Positions 35,672-45,418 are shown, counted from the stretch's first letter. The stretch is DNA of 64,000 nt from Dehalococcoidia bacterium (GCA_030615625.1 JAUWYX010000003.1:1-64000), one strand, 5' to 3'. Notes: generated by a model from the sequence alone, not told the origin. A program made the numbers and translations.

Positions 35672-36265
35672 ATGAATTTAATAGACGTTCGACGTAATTT
35701 AGCCTATCGTATTACCGATCCTGTAGTCAGGATTTTGAGTAAAAGCAGGATAACGCCCAATGCTCTTACCTTTATCAACCTGGCTCTGAATATAGTTACG
35801 GCATATGTTATCGCTACGGGGCGCCTTCCCCTTGGCGGGGTTTTAGTCCTAGTTTCAGGCTTATTTGACCTCCTTGACGGAGCCTTAGCTCGCTTCACCA
35901 AGCAAACTACAAAGTTTGGCGCCATTCTGGATTCAACGGTTGACCGCATTTCTGAAGCTGCGATACTCTGCGGTCTCTGGATTTGGTATATACCACAAGA
36001 GGAAGCCAGCCTGGAAATCGTGCTTATTTTTGTTGTTTTAATTGGTTCCTTCCTGGTTAGCTATATAAGAGCTAGGGCAGAAGGACTCGGCTGGCAATGC
36101 CAGGTTGGCTTGTTTACTAGAGCAGAACGGGTTATAGTATTAGCAATAGGTTTGCTGATAAATCAGATTTTTATTGCTTTATGTGTTCTGGTGGTCTTTG
36201 TCTCTATCACTGTAGTTCAAAGGTTAGTTTACCTATGGAAGCAAGGAAACATTAAAGGTGATTAA
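35672..36265 (+). CDS. CDP-alcohol phosphatidyltransferase (probable phosphatidylinositol-phosphate synthase)
   Basis: This 197-residue membrane enzyme has about five hydrophobic segments and the full family signature: DLLDGALARF (the DxxDGxxAR part), eight residues, then GAILDSTVD (Gx3Dx3D). It attaches an alcohol phosphate to CDP-diacylglycerol. Proximity to ino1 suggests inositol 1-phosphate as acceptor, as in actinobacterial and archaeal PIP synthases. Phosphatidylglycerol-phosphate synthase is the main alternative. It stops immediately before the GTG of purA. Confidence 0.82.
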   Translation: MNLIDVRRNLAYRITDPVVRILSKSRITPNALTFINLALNIVTAYVIATGRLPLGGVLVLVSGLFDLLDGALARFTKQTTKFGAILDSTVDRISEAAILCGLWIWYIPQEEASLEIVLIFVVLIGSFLVSYIRARAEGLGWQCQVGLFTRAERVIVLAIGLLINQIFIALCVLVVFVSITVVQRLVYLWKQGNIKGD

Positions 36266-37552
36266 GTGGCTGTTATAGTTATCGTAGGAGGGCAGTGGGG
36301 TGATGAAGGTAAAGGAAAGATAATTGATCTCCTAGCTGAGAAAGCGAAGGTAGTAGCTCGTTTCTCTGGGGGAGATAATGCTGGCCACACTGTGATCAAC
36401 CCTTATGGCGAGTTCCGGCTTCATCTTGTCCCTTCGGGCATCTTTAACCCCCAGGTAACTTGCATTATCAGCAATGGCGTAGCTATTAACCCAGCAGTGC
36501 TTCTTGGAGAAATAGACGACCTGCACAATCATGGTGTCGATACAAGTCGCCTCTTTATTAGTGACCGTGCTCACCTGATCATGCCCTATCATACTCTTCT
36601 CGATGCACTGGAAGAGGAAAGGCGTAGTAAAGGAGCCTTGGGTACTACCCGCAGAGGGATTGGTCCTGTTTTTGCCGATAAAGTAGCTCGTTTGGGAATT
36701 CGTGCTGGAGATTTATTAGATAAGGATGTATTTTGGAGCCGCTTGAGCATAGCTCTTGAGCTTAAGAATATTATCTTGACAAAAGTATACCAGGTCTCAC
36801 CTCTATTGTTGGAAGAAATTTATGACCAATACTGTCATTATGGAGAGCAGCTAGCTCCTTTTATCCGGGAAACTAGCTCCATAATCCGCGAAGCGGCGAC
36901 AAAAGGAGAGTTGGTTTTATTAGAAGGTGCCCAGGGAGCTTTACTTGACCCTGACTTTGGCACCTATCCCTATGTGACCTCTTCTTCACCGTTGGCCGGG
37001 GCAGGCTGTATTGGAGCAGGCCTGGGCCCAAGGGAAATCGATCGTGTGGTGGGCATATTTAAAGCATATAACACTAGAGTCGGTGCCGGACCCATGCCCA
37101 CAGAACTCAAGGACGAAATTGGTGACCTTATCCGGGAAAAGGCTCGTGAATATGGTGCTACCACAGGAAGGCCACGAAGATGCGGTTGGTTTGATGCTGT
37201 GGCAGGTCGCTTCAGCGTTCAAATAAATGGCCTTAGTGATATAGCTCTAACTCACCTCGATATCTACGATGGTTTCCCCTCAATTAAAATATGCACCGCT
37301 TACAAATTTAATGATGAGGTCCTGACTTCTTTCCCTAGCGATATAGCCATATTGGAAAAATGCCAACCTGTCTACGAAGAATTGGACGGCTGGCAAGAAT
37401 CAATAAGTGGAATTCGAAATTTCGAAAAGCTGCCGGCAAGAGCTCGCAATTATATGTCCCGGCTTGAAGACCTCCTTTCCTGCCCCATCAGTCTTGTTTC
37501 CGTAGGACCAAATAGGAGGCAAATAATATTGGTTAAAGACTTCTTCAGTTGA
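36266..37552 (+). CDS. purA: Adenylosuccinate synthetase
   Basis: GTP-dependent conversion of IMP and aspartate to adenylosuccinate in AMP synthesis. GGQWGDEGKGKI (8-19), FSGGDNAGHT, TTRRGIGPVFADK, GAQGALLDPDFGTYPYVTSS and TGRPRRCGWFDAV are diagnostic. The 428 residues are full length. It begins with GTG directly after the TAA of the preceding gene, with AAGGTG 5 bases upstream. It converges with dapA, with only 13 bases between stops and no visible terminator. Confidence 0.95.
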   Translation: MAVIVIVGGQWGDEGKGKIIDLLAEKAKVVARFSGGDNAGHTVINPYGEFRLHLVPSGIFNPQVTCIISNGVAINPAVLLGEIDDLHNHGVDTSRLFISDRAHLIMPYHTLLDALEEERRSKGALGTTRRGIGPVFADKVARLGIRAGDLLDKDVFWSRLSIALELKNIILTKVYQVSPLLLEEIYDQYCHYGEQLAPFIRETSSIIREAATKGELVLLEGAQGALLDPDFGTYPYVTSSSPLAGAGCIGAGLGPREIDRVVGIFKAYNTRVGAGPMPTELKDEIGDLIREKAREYGATTGRPRRCGWFDAVAGRFSVQINGLSDIALTHLDIYDGFPSIKICTAYKFNDEVLTSFPSDIAILEKCQPVYEELDGWQESISGIRNFEKLPARARNYMSRLEDLLSCPISLVSVGPNRRQIILVKDFFS

Positions 37553-37565
37553 TAACCCTCAGCCA

Positions 37566-38510
37566 TCAGCCCTTGGGGATAGGCAAATCTATCCTATAGT
37601 TCTTTAGTGTCGCCTGTATGAGATCGGCTGACTTTTCATCAGGCTCAATTAGAGGCAAGCGAGGTTTACCCACTGAAAAGCCTATATAATTCAGAGCCCA
37701 CTTGACAGGCATAGGATTGGGAACGATGAACAGGGCATCTATCAGAGGTAATAAGTGTCGGTGAATCTCGGCTGCTTCTCGAGCTTCACCGTTAAGGAAC
37801 TTCTCCATCATATCCTTTATCTGGATTCCTACTAGATGAGAGGCGACGCTAATCGCGCCATAACCGCCCAAAGCGAGTATTAGGAAATTATCACTATCAT
37901 TGCCGCTATAAACTAAGAAATCCTCTTTTGTTCTATGAATAATCTCAGCTATCTGCCCAAGATTGCCACTGGCTTCCTTGATGCCCACAATATTATCAAT
38001 TTGGCTCAGCTTGACTACCGTATCGGCAGTGAGGTTAGTAGCTGTACGTGATGGCACATTATAGAGGATGCAGGGCAAGGTAGTACTCTGAGCAATGGCT
38101 TTAAAATGCTCCCACAAGCCTTGCTGGGTTGGCCGATTATAATAGGGAACTACCAAGAGACAAGCATCGACACCAGTTTTCTCCGCCTCCTTGGTCAATT
38201 CTTGACTTTCTCTTGTATTATAGTTGCCCGTGCCAGCTACTACTGTTCCCCGGTTACCCAACGCTGATTTCGTTTCAGCGAAAAGCCGTAGTTTCTCTTC
38301 CTTGCTCAGAGTAGGAGACTCGCCAGTGGAGCCCGAGACCAACACCCCATCACTACCCGAATCCAGTAAAGATAATGCCAATCTCTTAGCTTGTTTATAG
38401 TCAACCTCGCCCTGGGCATCAAAAGGCGTAACTATCGCTGTTAATAAGCGACCCAGCCTATTTTTACCCAAAGAATTCAAAGAGCCTCTGGAAAACCCTG
38501 GCTTATTCAT
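37566..38510 (-). CDS. dapA: 4-hydroxy-tetrahydrodipicolinate synthase
   Basis: Condenses aspartate semialdehyde with pyruvate in lysine and diaminopimelate synthesis. The pyruvate site GSTGESPTLS, the YNVPSRTATNL loop with the catalytic Tyr, and the Schiff-base Lys in VGIKEASGN are all present. The 314 residues include an N-terminal ~20-residue extension before LLTAIVTPF. The ATG overlaps the asd stop by 8 bases, suggesting coupling; a shorter start is possible but lacks a better ribosome site. Confidence 0.94.
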   Translation of the reverse strand: MNKPGFSRGSLNSLGKNRLGRLLTAIVTPFDAQGEVDYKQAKRLALSLLDSGSDGVLVSGSTGESPTLSKEEKLRLFAETKSALGNRGTVVAGTGNYNTRESQELTKEAEKTGVDACLLVVPYYNRPTQQGLWEHFKAIAQSTTLPCILYNVPSRTATNLTADTVVKLSQIDNIVGIKEASGNLGQIAEIIHRTKEDFLVYSGNDSDNFLILALGGYGAISVASHLVGIQIKDMMEKFLNGEAREAAEIHRHLLPLIDALFIVPNPMPVKWALNYIGFSVGKPRLPLIEPDEKSADLIQATLKNYRIDLPIPKG

Positions 38511-39549
38511 TTAAACTCACTAAACTCTCTCTAAGGCTTATCCAACCCCTCTCTATCCCCTCCTCAGCAATTTGTACAGCATTTAGCGCTCCCCCTTTAC
38601 GCAGATTATCAGCCACTATCCACATAACAAGTCCGTTGAGATTCGAAATATCCTTCCTAATTCGGCCCACAAATACATGATCTGACCCACTAGCAGCCCA
38701 GGGTTGAGGATAAAAACTAACGGCGGGATCATCAAGTACCCTGACCCCAGGAGCTTGAGCCAAAATCCTCCTTGCTTCTTCAGAGGCGATGGGCGAACTA
38801 AATTCCACATTAACTGATTCACTATGCCCGAAGTAAACAGGAACTCGGACGCAAGTAGCCGAAATAGCTATGTCCTCAGTATGCAGTATCTTCCGTGTTT
38901 CTTCCACCAATTTCTGTTCTTCCTTAGTATATCCATTATCCAAAAAGACACCGATTTCTGGCAGTACATTAAAGGCTATTTGGTGAGAATAGACGTGAGG
39001 ACAAATACGGCGCCCTTCCAAAACTAACCGTGCTTGATTTGTCACTTCTCTCAGAGCAGCACCGCCACTACTTGATACTGACTCATAAGTGCTCACTATA
39101 ATTCGCTTTATGGGATTGATCCTGTGCAAGGGGTGAAGCGCTACCACCATTTGGATTGTGGAGCAATTCGGACTGGCGATTATCCCCTTATGCCATTCTA
39201 TATCCCCAGGATTGACCTCCGGGACTACCAGAGGCACTGTAGGGTTCATCCTGAAAGCAGTACTATTATCAATGACCACTGCTCCAGCTTCTGCAGCCAA
39301 AGGCGATAACCTCCGACTAATATCAGCACCAGCAGAGAAAAAGGCAATATCAACATCGCGAAACGCCTCTGGCTGCGCTTCTCTAACCTCAATTCTTTGA
39401 TGCTTAAAGAGGACTTTCACCCCAGAAGAATACTCCGGGGCTAGTAATCGGATGGAGGCTACGGGGAACTTACGCTGCTCAAGTACCTTAATAATTTCTT
39501 GCCCTACAATCTCGGTAGCGCCAACAACAGCTATATTGAATCCTTCCAT
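38503..39549 (-). CDS. asd: Aspartate-semialdehyde dehydrogenase
   Basis: NADPH-dependent reduction of aspartyl phosphate to the semialdehyde, the branch point to lysine, threonine and methionine. NIAVVGATEIVGQEI (5-19) is the nucleotide fold, the catalytic Cys is in ASPNCSTIQMV, and the substrate region is VSTYESVSSSGGAAL. Full length at 348 residues. It starts 8 bases after dapB and overlaps dapA. Confidence 0.94.
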   Translation of the reverse strand: MEGFNIAVVGATEIVGQEIIKVLEQRKFPVASIRLLAPEYSSGVKVLFKHQRIEVREAQPEAFRDVDIAFFSAGADISRRLSPLAAEAGAVVIDNSTAFRMNPTVPLVVPEVNPGDIEWHKGIIASPNCSTIQMVVALHPLHRINPIKRIIVSTYESVSSSGGAALREVTNQARLVLEGRRICPHVYSHQIAFNVLPEIGVFLDNGYTKEEQKLVEETRKILHTEDIAISATCVRVPVYFGHSESVNVEFSSPIASEEARRILAQAPGVRVLDDPAVSFYPQPWAASGSDHVFVGRIRKDISNLNGLVMWIVADNLRKGGALNAVQIAEEGIERGWISLRESLVSLNE

Positions 39550-39557
39550 GGCCTTTC

Positions 39558-40367
39558 CTACAGCTTTAGCAAGGCATCCAACCCGTAAGTTAGCCCCTTG
39601 CGTTTTGTCACTTCCTTAATTGCCAGAATAACGCCAGGTAGGAAACACTCCCGACTTATAATATTGTGACGTAAGCTTAGAGTTTCACCTGCTCCGCTAA
39701 ATACAACTTCCTGCCCAGCCATAAATCCCGGCAACCTTAAGCTATGGATAGCTATGCCATCCATCTGCCCTCCTCTGGTATTGCTGAGTATTTCACGTGT
39801 AACTTCAGGATAAACGAATGGTTTGCCATGCGTTTTCAACATCTCTCTGGCTGTAGCTATAGCAGTCCCTGAAGGAGCATCAGCCTTTTTATCATGATGC
39901 ATTTCGATAATTTCGGCGTGGTTGAAAAACTTAGCAGCAAATTTTGATAGCTGTATCAAAATTGCCGCCCCCAGAGAAAAATTGGGTGCCACTACCACCC
40001 CTACCTTATAGGTCCGGCATAATTGTTCAATTTCTGCCAAATTCTCTTCGGAAAGGCCTGTGGTGCCTATAACCATGTTAACTTTTTGTTTTATAGCAAT
40101 GCGAGCGGCTGCTATAGAAACCTCGGCATTAGTGAAATCTACCACCACATCAGCGTCGCAGCTCTTTAGAAGCGAGTCTAAATCAGAAGAAAGGGGTATC
40201 AGTTCGGAAGCCTCAGCTAAAGGAAGATATTGCTGAGTTACTTCCTTTTCCACAGCACCCACTGCCCTTAATCCGGGCTCGCAAACCACAGCTTTAGTTA
40301 TTTCCTGCCCCATCCTGCCTAAAGCGCCATTAATAACTACTCTTATGGGTTCTAAAGAAGAAGTCAT
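39558..40367 (-). CDS. dapB: 4-hydroxy-tetrahydrodipicolinate reductase
   Basis: NAD(P)H-dependent reductase after DapA. VVINGALGRMGQEI is the nucleotide-binding turn, VIGTTGLSEENL and APNFSLGAAIL follow, and EMHHDKKADAPSGTA contains the catalytic His/Lys and substrate loop. The 269 residues are normal. It lies 32 bases downstream of pnp in the same run, so lysine genes appear to ride on the rpsO-pnp transcript. Confidence 0.94.
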   Translation of the reverse strand: MTSSLEPIRVVINGALGRMGQEITKAVVCEPGLRAVGAVEKEVTQQYLPLAEASELIPLSSDLDSLLKSCDADVVVDFTNAEVSIAAARIAIKQKVNMVIGTTGLSEENLAEIEQLCRTYKVGVVVAPNFSLGAAILIQLSKFAAKFFNHAEIIEMHHDKKADAPSGTAIATAREMLKTHGKPFVYPEVTREILSNTRGGQMDGIAIHSLRLPGFMAGQEVVFSGAGETLSLRHNIISRECFLPGVILAIKEVTKRKGLTYGLDALLKL

Positions 40368-40399
40368 GTTCCTTTCTCACCCCTCGCCAGTAAAGCAAT

Positions 40400-42586
40400 T
40401 TATTTACTACGGTTGCCATCTTGTTCACCCCTGCCACGTGGGTGAACAAATTTCCTCTGCCGGTCCTTGGGAGCCGAGGAATTCTCAACCCTAGCACCAG
40501 GGAGACGGGAAGGTCCTTCAAATACCGCTTTGCGCGATAAATTTATCCTACCAGAATTGTCGATCCCAATGACTTTCACCATTACCTCATCACCCACTTT
40601 AACCACATCCTCGACTTGAGGTACATGGTAGTTAGCAAGCTCGCTGATATGGACGAGGCCCTCCTTCCCCGGCAGGATTTCTACCATGGCACCAAAATTG
40701 AACAGCCTGGTTACTTTTCCAGTGTAAACCTCTCCTTGCTCCACTTCCCGGGTTAAATTCTCTATTATTTTGATTGCTTTCTGGGCTGCCTCCGCGGTTG
40801 GAGAGCCAACGATAACCGTACCATCGTTCTTTATATCTATAGTTGCCTTGGTTTCATCTATAATAGACCTTATAACCCTACCCCCAGGACCAATGACGCT
40901 CCCAATCTTACTTGTATCGATCGTCATTTCATACATCCTGGGAGCATAAGGACTAAGTTCAGAGCGACTAGCACTAATAGTTAAACTCATTTTCCCCAGT
41001 ATTTCCAACCTTGCCTCACGAGCCTGACTTAAGGCTTCAGCCAGGACGTCATAATCTATCCCTCGGAGCTTGATATCAAGCTGCAAAGCTGTGAGTCCTC
41101 GAGCTGTGCCAGCAGCTTTGAAATCCATGTCCCCGTAGGCATCTTCCATACCCACAATGTCAGTTAGAACAACATAGTCCTCATCCTTTCCGGTAACTAA
41201 ACCTATGGCTATCCCAGCCACAGGCGCCTTGATAGGTACACCGGCATCCATCAAGGAGAGGGTCGAAGCACAAGCGCTAGCCATGGATGTGCTTCCGTGA
41301 GAACTAAGTACCTCGGAAACCAGGCGTATAGTGTAAGGAAAATCATCCTCCGATGGCAGTACTGTCGCAATAGCTCGTTCCACTAAAGCGCCATGCCCAA
41401 TCTCTCGCCTCCCTGTTGTTCCTATTCGTTTCACTTCCCCAGTAGAAAAGGGAGGAAAATTATAGTGATGCATAAAGCGTTTAGTTTCCTCCAGACCTAA
41501 GCCATCCAATAACTGCTCCTGCCTTGTAGACCCCAAAGTGGTAATAGTCAACACCTGTGTTTCCCCCCGAGCAAATAATCCTGAGCCATGGGTACGAGGC
41601 AAGATGCCAACTTCACAGCTAATAGGACGAATTTCTTTAGCTTGACGGCCGTCCAAGTGCCGCCTTGTCTGCAATATTTTTTCCCTCACCGCAGCTCTAA
41701 GCTGGGTTTCAAAAGCAAAATTGATTTCATCTTCAGAAAAAGAATCAAGTAACTTTTCCCCTGTTTCTTCTTTGAGAGACGTTAAAGCCTTCTCTCTTTG
41801 CAGTTTCTCTGGTTCCTCCAGAACCTGGGTTAATTTCTCACCAAGTAGGGAAGCGATTTGAGATGAAAGCTGAGGAGCAAGTTCCTTATGTTCAACTTCC
41901 ACCTTGGCTTTGCCATAAGTTCGCTGTAGCTCTTCTTGAAGCTTAATGACCTCCTGATTTGCCTCGTGTCCCAACTTAATTGCCTTTAGCAGTATTTCTT
42001 CGGAAACTTCCTTAGCACCTGCTTCCACCATTACAACGTCTTCTTTACTGCTAGCAACAATCAGGTCAAGCAAGCTATTTTCCATTTGGGGCAGGGTGGG
42101 ATTAACAACTAAAGTATCATCTATATAGCCGACATGTATTGCTGATATAGGACCAAAGAACGGGATATCCGATAATGTCAAGGCTGCTGAAGCGCCAACA
42201 AGGGCACAAATATCCGGGTCATTTTCTTGGTCAACAGATAGCACTATCGCCACAATCTGAACATCGTGCTTAAGTTCTTTAGGGAAAAGAGGGCGCAGGG
42301 AGCGATCGATGAGCCGACTAGTTATAACCGCTTCCTCCGTAGGGCGTCCTTCTCGCCTGATGAAGCTGCCTGGTATTTTACCCGCTGCATAGAGCTTTTC
42401 TTCATAATCCACTGTTAGAGGTACGAAATCGATTCCCTCTCGGGGCTCAGAGCTTACACAGGCAGTAACCAAGACAATCGTGTTACCATACTGAACAGCA
42501 ACAGCACCATTGGCTTGCTGAGCGAATTTCCCGACCTGAATGCTAAGCGCCCTACCAGCTACTGAACGCTCAAAAACATCAGACAT
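40400..42586 (-). CDS. pnp: Polyribonucleotide nucleotidyltransferase (PNPase)
   Basis: This phosphorolytic 3'-5' exoribonuclease has 728 residues. Two RNase PH domains are separated by a helical domain; HLDGRQAKEIRPISCEVGIL and GSGLFARGETQ mark the second. The KH domain (IGSVIGPGGRVIRSIIDETKATIDI) and S1 domain (GKVTRLFNFGAMVEILPGKEGLVHISEL) follow. A basic, low-complexity tail of about 45 residues ends the protein. It starts one base after rpsO, the conserved order in which PNPase often autoregulates. Confidence 0.95.
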   Translation of the reverse strand: MSDVFERSVAGRALSIQVGKFAQQANGAVAVQYGNTIVLVTACVSSEPREGIDFVPLTVDYEEKLYAAGKIPGSFIRREGRPTEEAVITSRLIDRSLRPLFPKELKHDVQIVAIVLSVDQENDPDICALVGASAALTLSDIPFFGPISAIHVGYIDDTLVVNPTLPQMENSLLDLIVASSKEDVVMVEAGAKEVSEEILLKAIKLGHEANQEVIKLQEELQRTYGKAKVEVEHKELAPQLSSQIASLLGEKLTQVLEEPEKLQREKALTSLKEETGEKLLDSFSEDEINFAFETQLRAAVREKILQTRRHLDGRQAKEIRPISCEVGILPRTHGSGLFARGETQVLTITTLGSTRQEQLLDGLGLEETKRFMHHYNFPPFSTGEVKRIGTTGRREIGHGALVERAIATVLPSEDDFPYTIRLVSEVLSSHGSTSMASACASTLSLMDAGVPIKAPVAGIAIGLVTGKDEDYVVLTDIVGMEDAYGDMDFKAAGTARGLTALQLDIKLRGIDYDVLAEALSQAREARLEILGKMSLTISASRSELSPYAPRMYEMTIDTSKIGSVIGPGGRVIRSIIDETKATIDIKNDGTVIVGSPTAEAAQKAIKIIENLTREVEQGEVYTGKVTRLFNFGAMVEILPGKEGLVHISELANYHVPQVEDVVKVGDEVMVKVIGIDNSGRINLSRKAVFEGPSRLPGARVENSSAPKDRQRKFVHPRGRGEQDGNRSK

Positions 42587-42587
42587 A

Positions 42588-42851
42588 TTACTCCTTCAAA
42601 CCCAATCTGCCAATAAGAGAATGATACCGTTCGGGCGCCGTCCTGTTTAAGTAGCCTAAAAAACGCCTCCTCCTCCCTATCACCCCATGGAGCGCATGTC
42701 GGGAGTGCCGATCCTGGGGATATAACTTAAGATGCTCCGTTAACCGATTTATCCTCTCGTTAAGCAAAGCCACCTGGACCTCGACAGACCCGGTATCATT
42801 TTCCTTAAGTCTAAATTGGGTGATGATTTCTCCTTTTCTTTCCTTGTCCAC
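42588..42851 (-). CDS. rpsO: 30S ribosomal protein S15
   Basis: This 87-residue 16S rRNA-binding protein has NDTGSVEVQVALLNERINRL and the core HSRHALHGVIGRRRRFLGYL. It starts at GTG with GGGAG about 10 bases upstream. A possible promoter on this strand (TATACA, 18 bases, TATGAT) lies in the 117-base divergent gap to purF. Confidence 0.95.
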   Translation of the reverse strand: MDKERKGEIITQFRLKENDTGSVEVQVALLNERINRLTEHLKLYPQDRHSRHALHGVIGRRRRFLGYLNRTAPERYHSLIGRLGLKE

Positions 42852-42917
42852 TGTTATAGACTCCCTAACTTAGTAATGCCGTATATCATATCACGATAAA
42901 AAAATCTTGTATAGAAA

Positions 42918-42946
42918 TTGACCAAAAGAGCGAGATACTTTATAAT
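42918..42946 (+). promoter_or_regulatory. Sigma70-type promoter of purF-purM-purH
   Basis: TTGACC (42918-42923), 17 bases, TATAAT (42941-42946). The predicted start gives a leader of only about 15 bases, so there is no room for a purine riboswitch. Confidence 0.7.
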
Positions 42947-42968
42947 TGGCTAGTAAAGGCAACTTTTT

Positions 42969-44381
42969 ATGCACGAAAGTTGCGGCGTTTTTGGTGTTTA
43001 TGCCCCAGGCATAAATGTAGCTCAGACGACTTTTTTTGGCCTCTTTGCTTTACAACATCGTGGTCAAGAAAGTGCCGGCATCGCTGTCACTGATGGCAAC
43101 GAAATAAAAATGCATACCAGCATGGGATTAGTTTCCCAGGTATTCACGGAAAGTGACCTCGCTTTGCTCACAGGATACATTGGCATCGGGCATAATCGCT
43201 ACTCCACTACAGGCTCAAGCAGACCCACGAATGCCCAGCCCATTATAGCGAAATCAGAGGGGTTGACCATTGCCCTGGCACATAATGGCAATATCATCAA
43301 CTCCAAACTGCTCCGCGATGAACTCCAGGAGCGTGGCTATCATTTTCACACTAGCAGTGATTCCGAAGTCATTGCCAACCTGATTTTGGCCTCCCCCGGC
43401 CGGAACTGGCAGCAAAAAATAAGACATGCCATGCACCGCCTCCAAGGAGCTTATTCCCTGGTAATCTTAACTGAAAATGAACTGATCGGAGTTCGTGACT
43501 CCTTCGGTGTTCGTCCTCTCTGTCTCGGAACTATTGACAGTGGATGGAGCATCGCCTCGGAAAGTTGTGCCTTAGACCATATAGGTGCCCAATTCATAAG
43601 GGAAATCGAACCCGGGGAAATTGTAGTCATCAATAGCCATGGAGTGAAGAGCTTTAAGAAGGGAGATGGTAAAAGGGCCCTATGCATCTTTGAATACATT
43701 TACTTCGCCCGTCCCGACAGCATCATCCAAGGCAAACTACTCTACCCGACAAGGGAAGCTATGGGTAGAATATTGGCTGAAGAATATCCTGTTGATGCTG
43801 ATTTCGTCATGGGTGTTCCTGATTCAGCTACTGCCGCCGGCATTGGCTATTCTAATGCCTCAGGTATCCCATATTGCGAAGGCCTGTTAAAAAATCGCTA
43901 TGTAGGACGTACCTTTATTGAGCCTGACCAAAGGATACGGGAGCTTGGCGTCCAATTAAAATTCAACCCCCTTTCCCGCATAATTGCTGGGAAAAGGTTA
44001 GTAGTCGTCGATGACAGTATTGTTCGTGGCACCACTACTCCTCGTGTGGTTAGTCTGCTCAAAAAAGCAGGTGCTGCAGAGGTTCATCTCCGCATCTGTG
44101 CCCCTCCTATTTGTTACCCTTGCTTCTTCGGGGTGGATATGGCATCTAGATGGCAACTCATCGCTGCAAGAAAGACTGTTCCGGAAATCAGGGAATACCT
44201 CGGTGCTGATTCGCTGGGATACCTTAGCCTCGATGGCCTAATTCGAGCTGTAGATTTGCCCAGAGATATTTTCTGCCTTGCTTGTTTTACTGGAGTATAT
44301 CCCATTCCAGTTCAAATAGAAATGGACAAACTGGCTTTGGAAGTACTCCCCCAGGAGGAGCTCAGTGAAATCAACCTCTAG
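42969..44381 (+). CDS. purF: Amidophosphoribosyltransferase
   Basis: First committed step of purine synthesis: PRPP plus glutamine to phosphoribosylamine. The glutaminase domain starts HESCGVFG, so Cys5 should become the N-terminal nucleophile after removal of a four-residue leader. GLFALQHRGQESAGIAV, GHNRYSTTGSSRPTNAQP and the PRPP loop VVVDDSIVRGTTTPRVV match the family. Cys residues near CAPPICYPCFFGVDM and FCLACFTGVYP are positioned like the [4Fe-4S] ligands of Bacillus-type enzymes. Overlaps purM by 17 bases. Confidence 0.95.
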   Translation: MHESCGVFGVYAPGINVAQTTFFGLFALQHRGQESAGIAVTDGNEIKMHTSMGLVSQVFTESDLALLTGYIGIGHNRYSTTGSSRPTNAQPIIAKSEGLTIALAHNGNIINSKLLRDELQERGYHFHTSSDSEVIANLILASPGRNWQQKIRHAMHRLQGAYSLVILTENELIGVRDSFGVRPLCLGTIDSGWSIASESCALDHIGAQFIREIEPGEIVVINSHGVKSFKKGDGKRALCIFEYIYFARPDSIIQGKLLYPTREAMGRILAEEYPVDADFVMGVPDSATAAGIGYSNASGIPYCEGLLKNRYVGRTFIEPDQRIRELGVQLKFNPLSRIIAGKRLVVVDDSIVRGTTTPRVVSLLKKAGAAEVHLRICAPPICYPCFFGVDMASRWQLIAARKTVPEIREYLGADSLGYLSLDGLIRAVDLPRDIFCLACFTGVYPIPVQIEMDKLALEVLPQEELSEINL

Positions 44382-45408
44382 AGCGCTTCATTCTACTCAT
44401 GACAAGGCCTATGCTCTTGCTGGTGTAGACATTAATCTTGCTGACAAAGTAAAGGGAACCGTTGCCCAGCAAGCTCGATCTACTTTTCGACCCGAAGTCA
44501 TAGGCTCGGGATTTTTCGGCAGTATGTTCCAGCTCAAAGGATATGACAAGCCGGTTCTGGTCTCCAGCACTGATGGAGTAGGCACCAAGCTCAAAATAGC
44601 CTCGCTCCTGGGTAAAAACGACACCGTGGGCATTGACATCGTCAACCACTGCGTGAATGATATCCTTTGTTGTGGCGCCGAGCCCCTTTTCTTCCTCGAC
44701 TATATTGCCATGGCCAAACTTAGGCCTGAGCAAATAGAAGCCATCATTTCGGGTATAGTCCAGGCCTGCCGAGAAGTTGGTTGTTCGTTAATTGGCGGTG
44801 AAACCGCCGAGATGCCCGGTATATACTCCCGTGAGAGCTATGACTTGGTAGGCTTCATTGTCGGAGTGGTAGAAAAAAAGAATATTATCGACGGCACTTC
44901 CATTGCTCCAGATGATGTAATCCTTGGCCTGTCTTCGTCTGGTTTACATACCAATGGTTATTCATTAGTGCGAAGAGTATTTGGTACAGATGCTAATCCT
45001 TCGTGCTTAAATAAATTTTATCCTGAACTGGGAAAGAGCCTCGGTGAAGAATTGCTCCAGGCCCACCGTTGTTACTATCCGCAACTTAAGCCAGCCTTGC
45101 CATTGATTAAAGGTATAGCTCATATTACCGGTGGTGGCTTTGCGGGTAATATACCTCGCATCCTACCTCAAGGCCTCGCTGCTCATCTTCATAAGGATTC
45201 CTGGGATATACTGCCCATTTTCAAACTTATCCAAGAAAACGGTGATATAAAAGAAGTGGAAATGTATCAAGTGTTCAACATGGGGATAGGCATGACCATT
45301 GTTTGTTCACCCCAGCAGGTAGCCAAGATTGTCAGTATCTTGCCCCAGGCTAAAGCTATCGGCGAGATAATTAAGGCAAAAGACGAGGAAAGAGTAATAA
45401 TAAATTAA
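44365..45408 (+). CDS. purM: Phosphoribosylformylglycinamidine cyclo-ligase (AIR synthetase)
   Basis: ATP-dependent ring closure to aminoimidazole ribotide. YALAGVDINLADKV, LVSSTDGVGTKLKIA, NDILCCGAEPLFFLDY, IGGETAEMPGIY and HITGGGFAGNIPRIL are diagnostic. GTG start with GGAGGAG just upstream, inside the end of purF. 347 residues, full length. Confidence 0.95.
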   Translation: MKSTSRALHSTHDKAYALAGVDINLADKVKGTVAQQARSTFRPEVIGSGFFGSMFQLKGYDKPVLVSSTDGVGTKLKIASLLGKNDTVGIDIVNHCVNDILCCGAEPLFFLDYIAMAKLRPEQIEAIISGIVQACREVGCSLIGGETAEMPGIYSRESYDLVGFIVGVVEKKNIIDGTSIAPDDVILGLSSSGLHTNGYSLVRRVFGTDANPSCLNKFYPELGKSLGEELLQAHRCYYPQLKPALPLIKGIAHITGGGFAGNIPRILPQGLAAHLHKDSWDILPIFKLIQENGDIKEVEMYQVFNMGIGMTIVCSPQQVAKIVSILPQAKAIGEIIKAKDEERVIIN

Positions 45409-45418
45409 AGGAGGCTCT

